From Lachnospiraceae bacterium (GTDB lineage: Bacteria; Bacillota; Clostridia; Lachnospirales; Lachnospiraceae), in contig SVEB01000041.1 in the NCBI GenBank assembly GCA_015057635.1, forward strand, positions 117,277-181,276: DNA of 64,000 nucleotides, written 5' to 3'. Both the position numbers and the translations under genes were made by a program. Positions 58,473 to 64,000 of this stretch are shown piece by piece. The stretch's first letter is position 1, and every line of letters starts with the position of its first letter. Below the pieces are notes generated by a model. It ran no database searches, was not told the DNA's origin, and worked only from the letters and a program-made list of their open reading frames with translations.

Positions 58473-58478
58473 AGCTAC

Positions 58479-58804
58479 TGTTGTGACATTGATAGCGTAG
58501 AAACGTGAGGTTGCCGCATGAAACAAGGCGGGTTTTCCGTGGAGCGAAGGTCAAGTTATGAAACTGGCGACAAGTCACTGTACAAAATAATAACTCTGCA
58601 AGATGCAGATGAACCGTGTAGAAACGAAGCTTTTCGGGATGAAGCGATCGGATTGGACGCAGGGGGTAACTCCGCGTGTCTGAAAACGCACTAGCAATAG
58701 CAGTGCGCTTTGATTTTCCTGACTGGCATGATACACACGGATACGTGTACAGTCACCGCTTGTCGTACTGAATTATTAAGTGCGAAAAGGAGGCGACTTT
58801 TTTT
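58479..58804 (+). promoter_or_regulatory. Long structured S10 operon leader
   Basis: About 325 nt between promoter and rpsJ. Visible hairpins are TCTGCA-AGA-TGCAGA (58595-58609), CGCACT/AGTGCG (58687-58707) followed by CTTTGATTTT, and ACACG-GATA-CGTGT (58735-58748). GC content is higher than in the surroundings. The CGCACT hairpin could be a weak attenuator. I do not recognise the class. Confidence 0.55.
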
Positions 58805-59122
58805 ATGGCAAGTCAAGTAATGAGAATTACACTCAAAGCTTATGATCATCATTTAATTGATGCTTCTGCAGCTAAAATCATTGAAACTGTAAAAAAGACA
58901 GGATCTAAGGTGAGCGGACCAGTTCCACTACCTACAAAGAAAGAAGTTATCACAATTCTTAGAGCGGTACACAAGTACAAAGACTCTAGAGAACAGTTCG
59001 AACAGAGAACTCATAAGAGATTAATCGATATTATTGCACCTACACAGAAAACTGTTGATGCATTATCTAGATTAGAAATGCCAGCTGGTGTTTATATCGA
59101 TATCAAAATGAAAGTTAAATAA
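58805..59122 (+). CDS. rpsJ: 30S ribosomal protein S10
   Basis: A 105-residue S10 of normal length. [39 protein letters not shown] and [18 protein letters not shown] are diagnostic. It is also NusE. It is the first gene of the S10 operon and has an AGGAGGCG site after the long leader. Confidence 0.98.
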   Translation: MASQVMRITLKAYDHHLIDASAAKIIETVKKTGSKVSGPVPLPTKKEVITILRAVHKYKDSREQFEQRTHKRLIDIIAPTQKTVDALSRLEMPAGVYIDIKMKVK

Positions 59123-59308
59123 TTTCTCTTCTTTCATCAGATCTGATAACAGTCAGATTGGTTTTAAAAAAAAGAGTAATAAAAAAAGTTTTTATATCAA
59201 GTTAAAATCCTTAGGGTTTATATATTAGGAAGCTCCCGGTATTAAGCCATCTAGGATGATTATGTGAAAAGCATAATCCGCTGTAGATCAAACAGGAGGT
59301 AAAAAGTA

Positions 59309-59944
59309 ATGAAGAAAGCAATTTTAGCTACTAAAGTCGGAATGACTCAGATCTTCAATGAAGACGGAGTGTTAACTCCAGTAACAGTACTTCAGGCTGG
59401 TCCTTGTGCAGTAACTCAGATCAAAACTGTAGAAACTGACGGATACAATGCAGTACAGGTTGGTTACGGTGACATCAGAGAAGCACTTGTAAACAAACCA
59501 CAGAAGGGACACTTTGCGAAAGCAGGTGTTGCAAATAAGAGATTTCTTAAGGAATTCAAGTTTGAAAACGCTGCTGACTACACAGTAGGTCAGGAAATCA
59601 AAGCAGATATTTTCTCCGCAGGAGACAAGATCGATGCAACTGGAACAAGCAAAGGTAAAGGTTTCCAGGGCGCTATCAAGAGACACGGTTTAAGCCGCGG
59701 TCCTATGGGACATGGTTCTAAGTACCATAGACATGCAGGTTCCAATGGTCCAGCTACAACTCCAGGCCGTGTATTCAAAGGTAAGACAATGCCAGGTCAG
59801 ATGGGTAACGTTAAAGTTACAGTTCAGAACCTTGAAGTTGTTAAAATCGATGTTGAAAATAACTTAATTTTAGTTAAGGGTGCTGTACCAGGACCTAAAA
59901 AAGCTACAATTATGTTAAAAGAATCTGTAAAGAGCGCAAACTAA
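59309..59944 (+). CDS. rplC: 50S ribosomal protein L3
   Basis: A 211-residue L3. [20 protein letters not shown] at the start and the peptidyl-transferase loop [23 protein letters not shown] with HRHAGSNG are typical. It is preceded by a 186-nt gap that holds a nested hairpin (ATCTA and TAGAT around GATTATG-TGAAAA-GCATAATC, about 59248-59289). Confidence 0.98.
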   Translation: MKKAILATKVGMTQIFNEDGVLTPVTVLQAGPCAVTQIKTVETDGYNAVQVGYGDIREALVNKPQKGHFAKAGVANKRFLKEFKFENAADYTVGQEIKADIFSAGDKIDATGTSKGKGFQGAIKRHGLSRGPMGHGSKYHRHAGSNGPATTPGRVFKGKTMPGQMGNVKVTVQNLEVVKIDVENNLILVKGAVPGPKKATIMLKESVKSAN

Positions 59945-59972
59945 GAAGCTTTAAGAAAGGAGGAACACTATA

Positions 59973-60593
59973 ATGGCAAATGTAAAAGTTTATAATATAG
60001 AAGGCAAAGAAGTTGGTTCTATCGAACTTAACGACGCAGTCTTTGGAGTAGAAGTAAATGAACATTTAATGCATATGGCAGTTGTAAGCCAGCTTGCAAA
60101 CAAACGTCAGGGCACACAGAGCGCTAAGACTCGTTCAGAAGTTAGCGGTGGTGGTAGAAAGCCTTGGAGACAGAAAGGAACTGGTCACGCTAGACAGGGT
60201 TCTACAAGATCTCCACAGTGGAAAGGCGGCGGCGTTGTATTCGCTCCAAAGCCAAGAGATTACTCTTTCAAGATGAACAAGAAAGAAAAAGCTCTTGCAA
60301 TCAAATCTGCTCTTACATCTAGAGTAGTAGCTGATAAAATCAAAGTTGTTGACGGATTCAATTTCGAAGAAGTTAAGACAAAGAAGATGGTTTCAGTTCT
60401 TGGTAACTTAAACGTAAAGAAAGCTTTAGTTGTTCTTGATCAGAAAGATAACAACGTAATCCTTTCTGCAAGAAACATTCCTTCAGTAAGAACAGCATTA
60501 TTCAATACAATTAACGTATACGATATCGTTAAGTATGATACACTTGTTATTACTAAGGACGCTGTAGCTCAGATCGAGGAGGTATACGCATAA
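59973..60593 (+). CDS. rplD: 50S ribosomal protein L4
   Basis: A 206-residue L4. The extended loop reads [23 protein letters not shown] and contacts the exit tunnel. In E. coli L4 represses the S10 operon; whether that applies to this leader is unknown. Its stop overlaps the rplW start by one base (TAATG). Confidence 0.98.
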   Translation: MANVKVYNIEGKEVGSIELNDAVFGVEVNEHLMHMAVVSQLANKRQGTQSAKTRSEVSGGGRKPWRQKGTGHARQGSTRSPQWKGGGVVFAPKPRDYSFKMNKKEKALAIKSALTSRVVADKIKVVDGFNFEEVKTKKMVSVLGNLNVKKALVVLDQKDNNVILSARNIPSVRTALFNTINVYDIVKYDTLVITKDAVAQIEEVYA

Positions 60594-60892
60594 TGGCAAA
60601 TTTAAAATATTATGATGTTATCCTTAAGCCAGTTGTTACTGAAAAATCTATGAACGCTATGGCAGAGAAGAAGTATACTTTCTCTGTACATCCAGAAGCT
60701 ACTAAGGCTCAGGTTAAAGAAGCTGTAGAAAAGATGTTTGCTGGCACTAAGGTTGCAAGTGTAAACACAATGAACTTAGACGGAAAAAGCAAGAGACGCG
60801 GTGTTACTACTGGTAAAACTGCTAAGACAAAGAAAGCGATCGTTCAGTTAACAGCTGAAAGCGCTGAAATTGAAATCTTCTCCGGACTATAG
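60593..60892 (+). CDS. rplW: 50S ribosomal protein L23
   Basis: A 99-residue L23. [20 protein letters not shown] and the [21 protein letters not shown] block are diagnostic. L23 sits at the tunnel exit and docks SRP and trigger factor. It is coupled to rplD by a one-base overlap. Confidence 0.98.
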   Translation: MANLKYYDVILKPVVTEKSMNAMAEKKYTFSVHPEATKAQVKEAVEKMFAGTKVASVNTMNLDGKSKRRGVTTGKTAKTKKAIVQLTAESAEIEIFSGL

Positions 60893-60990
60893 GAATTAGA
60901 TAAAAGAAATAAACACGCAGAAAAAAGGCAGAGCGTTCGTTGTTCTGACTGACAAGTATTGCGTATATAACGAAAGGAGACAGTAGTATA

Positions 60991-61836
60991 ATGGGAATTA
61001 AAAAGTATAATCCATATACACCTTCCAGAAGACATATGACTGGTTCTGATTTCTCTGAAATCACATGTACAACTCCTGAGAAATCCTTATTAGTATCTCT
61101 CAAGAAGAATGCTGGTCGTAACAATCAGGGTAAAATCACTGTAAGACATCAGGGTGGTGGTTCTAGAAGAAAATACAGAATCATCGACTTTAAGAGAAAG
61201 AAAGATGGTATTCCAGCTGTTGTTAAGACAATCGAATACGATCCAAACAGAAGTGCTAACATCGCTTTAATCTGCTACGCAGATGGTGAAAAAGCATACA
61301 TCTTAGCTCCAAACGGTTTACAGGTAGGCACTACACTTATGAACGGTGCTACTGCAGAAGTTAAAGTAGGTAACTGCTTACCACTTCAGAACATTCCAGT
61401 TGGTTCTCAGATCCACAACATCGAGTTATATCCAGGTAAGGGTGGACAGTTAGTTCGTTCCGCTGGTAACTCCGCTCAGTTAATGGCTAAGGAAGGCAAA
61501 TATGCTACACTTAGATTACCATCTGGCGAAATGAGAATGGTTCCAATCATCTGCCGTGCAACAATCGGTCAGGTTGGTAACATCCATCACGAATTAATCA
61601 CAATCGGTAAAGCAGGACGTAAGCGTCACATGGGTATCCGCCCAACAGTTCGTGGTTCTGTAATGAACCCTAATGACCATCCACACGGTGGTGGTGAAGG
61701 TAAGACTGGTATCGGTCGTCCAGGCCCTGTTACTCCTTGGGGTAAACCAGCTCTTGGTCTTAAGACTCGTAAGAAATCTAAACAGTCTAACAAGCTCATC
61801 ATCAGAAGAAGAGACGGTAAAGCTCTTACTAAATAG
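60991..61836 (+). CDS. rplB: 50S ribosomal protein L2
   Basis: A 281-residue L2. [20 protein letters not shown] at the start, [17 protein letters not shown] and the peptidyl-transferase-near [20 protein letters not shown] with the conserved His are present. It is preceded by a 98-nt gap with an AAAGGAGA site. Confidence 0.98.
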   Translation: MGIKKYNPYTPSRRHMTGSDFSEITCTTPEKSLLVSLKKNAGRNNQGKITVRHQGGGSRRKYRIIDFKRKKDGIPAVVKTIEYDPNRSANIALICYADGEKAYILAPNGLQVGTTLMNGATAEVKVGNCLPLQNIPVGSQIHNIELYPGKGGQLVRSAGNSAQLMAKEGKYATLRLPSGEMRMVPIICRATIGQVGNIHHELITIGKAGRKRHMGIRPTVRGSVMNPNDHPHGGGEGKTGIGRPGPVTPWGKPALGLKTRKKSKQSNKLIIRRRDGKALTK

Positions 61837-61918
61837 TAAGCAATCGCGAATTGATTTAAACATTATCTGCACGGCAGCGTAAGCTGGCCGGCGAATAATA
61901 TAAGGAGGTTACACCTAT

Positions 61919-62197
61919 ATGGCACGTTCATTAAAAAAAGGACCATTTGCTGACGAACATTTACTTAAGAAAGTAGATGCTATGGAAAAAGCAGGCGACA
62001 AATCAGTTATCAAGACTTGGTCTCGTCGTTCTACTATCTTCCCTCAGATGGTATCCCATACAATCGCTGTTCATGATGGAAGAAGACATGTACCTGTATA
62101 CATTACAGAAGACATGGTAGGCCACAAACTTGGTGAGTTCGTAGCTACAAGAACTTTCCGTGGACACGGTAAAGACGAAAAGAAATCAAGAAAGTAA
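61919..62197 (+). CDS. rpsS: 30S ribosomal protein S19
   Basis: A 92-residue S19: [17 protein letters not shown] at the start and [18 protein letters not shown] near the end. It has a TAAGGAGG site. Its stop codon lies inside a 14-bp perfect inverted repeat (about 62188-62220) that opens the unusual gap before rplV. Confidence 0.98.
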   Translation: MARSLKKGPFADEHLLKKVDAMEKAGDKSVIKTWSRRSTIFPQMVSHTIAVHDGRRHVPVYITEDMVGHKLGEFVATRTFRGHGKDEKKSRK

Positions 62198-62419
62198 TTT
62201 TTGTTTGAAAAATTACTTTCTAGATAACATATCCTGTTCATTTAGTAAGTAATTTTTGAAAACAAAATTTGATCTTAGAGAGTAGAGTTTCAACGGTATA
62301 ATAAATTTTGAGTTTCAACGGTTATTAAATAAAAAAGACATGTTATCTTTTAAACAGGATTTAACAAGATAGATACAAAAACGGGGCGACCCGTTACAAT
62401 TCGAAAGGAGGTTTCATCC
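62188..62419 (+). promoter_or_regulatory. Structured gap between rpsS and rplV
   Basis: 222 nt without a gene inside a ribosomal operon. It contains an inverted repeat over the rpsS stop (AGAAAGTAATTTTT with its complement). Two complementary pairs are arranged as in a pseudoknot: AGATAACAT (62222) with ATGTTATCT (62340), and ATCCTGTT (62231) with AACAGGAT (62353). A direct repeat GAGTTTCAACGGT occurs at about 62286 and 62310, with a TATAAT at 62297-62302. ACGGG-GCGA-CCCGT follows just before the AAAGGAGG of rplV. It is probably regulatory. Confidence 0.5.
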
Positions 62420-62806
62420 ATGGCAAAAGGACATAGATCCCAGATAAAGAGAGAAAGAAATGCAAATAAGGATACGAGACCAAGCGCAAAGTTATCTTAC
62501 GCAAGAGTTTCCGTTCAGAAAGCATGTTTCGTTCTTGATGCTATCAGAGGCAAGGATGTACAGACAGCACTTGGTATTTTAGCTTACAATCCAAGATATG
62601 CTTCAACTTTAATTGAAAAATTATTAAAATCAGCGATCGCAAATGCTGAAAACAATAACGGAATGGATGTATCAAAACTTTACATTCAGGAATGTTATGC
62701 AGGTAATGCACCTACAATGAAGAGAATCAGACCTAGAGCACAGGGTAGAGCGTATAGAATCTTAAAGAGAACTAGCCACATCACAATCGTGCTTAATGAA
62801 AGATAA
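62420..62806 (+). CDS. rplV: 50S ribosomal protein L22
   Basis: A 128-residue L22. The C-terminal loop that lines the exit tunnel is in [50 protein letters not shown] is the N-terminal helix pair. The first ~12 residues are basic. It has a GAAAGGAGG site. Confidence 0.98.
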   Translation: MAKGHRSQIKRERNANKDTRPSAKLSYARVSVQKACFVLDAIRGKDVQTALGILAYNPRYASTLIEKLLKSAIANAENNNGMDVSKLYIQECYAGNAPTMKRIRPRAQGRAYRILKRTSHITIVLNER

Positions 62807-62817
62807 GGAGGGCAATC

Positions 62818-63477
62818 ATGGGACAAAAAGTTAATCCTCATGGCTTAAGAGTCGGCGTTATCAAAGACTGGGACTCTAGATGGTATGCGGAAGCTGATTT
62901 CGCTGATAATCTTGTAGAAGATTACAAAATCAGAACATACCTGAAGAAGAAGTTATATAATGCAGGTGTTGCTAAGATCGAAACAGAACGTGCATCTGAT
63001 AAGTTAAAAATTATCATCCACACAGCAAAACCTGGTGTTGTAATCGGTAAAGCTGGTGCTGAAATCGAAAAATTAAAAGCTGAAATTCAGAAATTCACTG
63101 ACAAGAAGCTTAACCTTGAAATCAAGGAAATCAAGAGACCAGACAGCAATGCTCAGTTAGTAGCAGAAAACATTGCAGCTCAGTTAGAAAACCGTATTTC
63201 TTTCAGAAGAGCAATGAAATCTACTATGGCTAGAACAATGAAGACTGGCGCTAAGGGTATCAAAACTGCAGTTTCCGGACGTCTTGGTGGTGCAGATATG
63301 GCCCGTACAGAATTCTATAGCGAAGGAACTATTCCACTACAGACACTTCGTGCAGATATCGATTACGGTTTTGCAGAAGCAGATACAACTTACGGTAAAT
63401 TAGGCGTTAAAGTTTGGGTTTACCACGGTGAAGTACTTCCAACAAAAAGCACTAAAAAGGAAGGGAGCGATAAATAA
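62818..63477 (+). CDS. rpsC: 30S ribosomal protein S3
   Basis: A 219-residue S3 with [20 protein letters not shown] at the start, the KH-type [14 protein letters not shown] helix and the C-terminal [22 protein letters not shown]. It is 11 nt after rplV and its stop overlaps the rplP start by one base. Confidence 0.98.
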   Translation: MGQKVNPHGLRVGVIKDWDSRWYAEADFADNLVEDYKIRTYLKKKLYNAGVAKIETERASDKLKIIIHTAKPGVVIGKAGAEIEKLKAEIQKFTDKKLNLEIKEIKRPDSNAQLVAENIAAQLENRISFRRAMKSTMARTMKTGAKGIKTAVSGRLGGADMARTEFYSEGTIPLQTLRADIDYGFAEADTTYGKLGVKVWVYHGEVLPTKSTKKEGSDK

Positions 63478-63914
63478 TGTTAATGCCAAAAAGAGTTAAG
63501 CGTCGTAAGCAATTCCGCGGCACTATGACAGGTAAAGCTATGAGAGGTAATAAAATCTCTTACGGTGAATATGGTATCGTAGCAATGGAACCAGCATGGA
63601 TCAAATCCAATCAGATCGAAGCAGCTCGTATCGCCATGACACGTTACATCAAACGTGGTGGTAAAGTTTGGATCAAAATTTTCCCTGATAAGCCAGTTAC
63701 AACAAAACCAGCTGAAACTCGAATGGGTTCCGGTAAAGGTTCTTTAGAATATTGGGTAGCTGTAGTTAAGCCAGGCCGCGTAATGTTCGAAATCGCTGGC
63801 GTTTCTGAAGAAATCGCTCGTGAAGCGTTACGTCTTGCAACACACAAGTTACCAGTTAAGTGCAAGATCGTTTCTCGCGCAGACTTAGAAGGAGGTGCGG
63901 GCAGTGAAAACTAA
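63477..63914 (+). CDS. rplP: 50S ribosomal protein L16
   Basis: A 145-residue L16. [20 protein letters not shown] at the start and the [20 protein letters not shown] block contact the A-site tRNA region. The start is coupled to rpsC (TAATG). Confidence 0.98.
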   Translation: MLMPKRVKRRKQFRGTMTGKAMRGNKISYGEYGIVAMEPAWIKSNQIEAARIAMTRYIKRGGKVWIKIFPDKPVTTKPAETRMGSGKGSLEYWVAVVKPGRVMFEIAGVSEEIAREALRLATHKLPVKCKIVSRADLEGGAGSEN

Positions 63915-64000
63915 TAAATATGTAGAAGATTTAAGATCAAAATCAGCTACAGAATTGAATGATGAATTAGTAGCTGCTAAAAAGGAATTATTTAACTTAA
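63904..64000 (+). CDS. rpmC: 50S ribosomal protein L29, 3' truncated by the window end
   Basis: It begins with GTG at 63904, with GGAGG inside the end of rplP and an 11-nt overlap with it. The visible 32 residues ([20 protein letters not shown] then [11 protein letters not shown]) are the L29 helix hairpin. The gene continues beyond the window. Confidence 0.93.
   Translation, partial: MKTNKYVEDLRSKSATELNDELVAAKKELFNL

Noticed and set aside
1..64000. CRISPR arrays, insertion sequences, tRNA or rRNA genes
   Set aside because: I found no repeat-spacer pattern, no transposase ORF and no tRNA or rRNA sequence on either strand.

Overview
The window looks like the chromosome of a low-to-mid GC, anaerobic, Gram-positive Firmicute, most likely a Lachnospiraceae (Clostridium cluster XIVa) member. 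Reasons: strong AGGAGG-type ribosome binding sites, the order rpmG-secE-nusG-rplK-rplA-rplJ-rplL-rpoB-rpoC, a NusG-II protein next to a Gx transporter, the DHHW / MoxR-DUF58-transglutaminase gene set, Lpl-type sugar ABC transporters with a membrane AraC regulator, and a Bacillus-like pspA-ydjGHI envelope-stress operon. This placement is inferred from gene content; no rRNA or tRNA gene was found.

Layout. 1-5.3 kb: the end of a DHHW-type gene, then a MoxR ATPase / DUF58 / transglutaminase operon. 5.3-11.5 kb: a cytidylate-kinase-like gene, then a four-gene operon with an ABC ATPase, a secreted CARDB-repeat protein with a C-terminal membrane anchor, an acidic single-pass membrane protein and a MacB/FtsX-type permease. 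11.6-20.9 kb: NusG-II protein, Gx transporter, LacI regulator, HD-GYP phosphodiesterase, PepF, a secreted subtilase on the minus strand, and an AraC regulator with a degenerate receiver. 21.4-35.3 kb: the transcription/translation block rpmG, secE, nusG, rplKAJL, rpoBC, interrupted between rplL and rpoB by a minus-strand choice-of-anchor-A-like gene. 35.8-58.2 kb: about 22 kb of mixed genes (PAP2 phosphatase, aldolase, sugar-phosphate transferase, a Pcp-like pseudoenzyme, patatin, FGGY kinase, RidA, diguanylate cyclase, pspA-ydjGHI, methyltransferase, AraC sensor plus sugar ABC transporter, MltG). 58.8-64 kb: the S10 ribosomal protein operon from rpsJ into rpmC. The str genes (rpsL, rpsG, fusA, tuf) that usually lie between rpoC and rpsJ in Firmicutes are absent here.

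Regulation visible in the sequence: two copies of an L1-binding motif (before rplK and before rplA), an L10 leader with its attenuator before rplJ, long structured leaders before rpoB and rpsJ, a 222-nt structured gap between rpsS and rplV, many intrinsic terminators, and an internal terminator between pspA and ydjG.

The most unusual signal is a family of three long imperfect palindromes (about 186-242 bp; 25010-25216, 35293-35478, 48587-48828). They share a conserved terminal stem-loop around a TCTTTGATTATCAGACA-like sequence. Two of them also share a conserved asymmetric internal motif. Their outer arms have different sequences but stay self-complementary in each copy, which is the pattern expected of a structured element maintained by pairing. 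I do not recognise it as a described family. Other candidates are a promoter-plus-terminator unit with no ORF (56673-56857), pentamer satellites, and a Pcp homologue lacking its catalytic cysteine.
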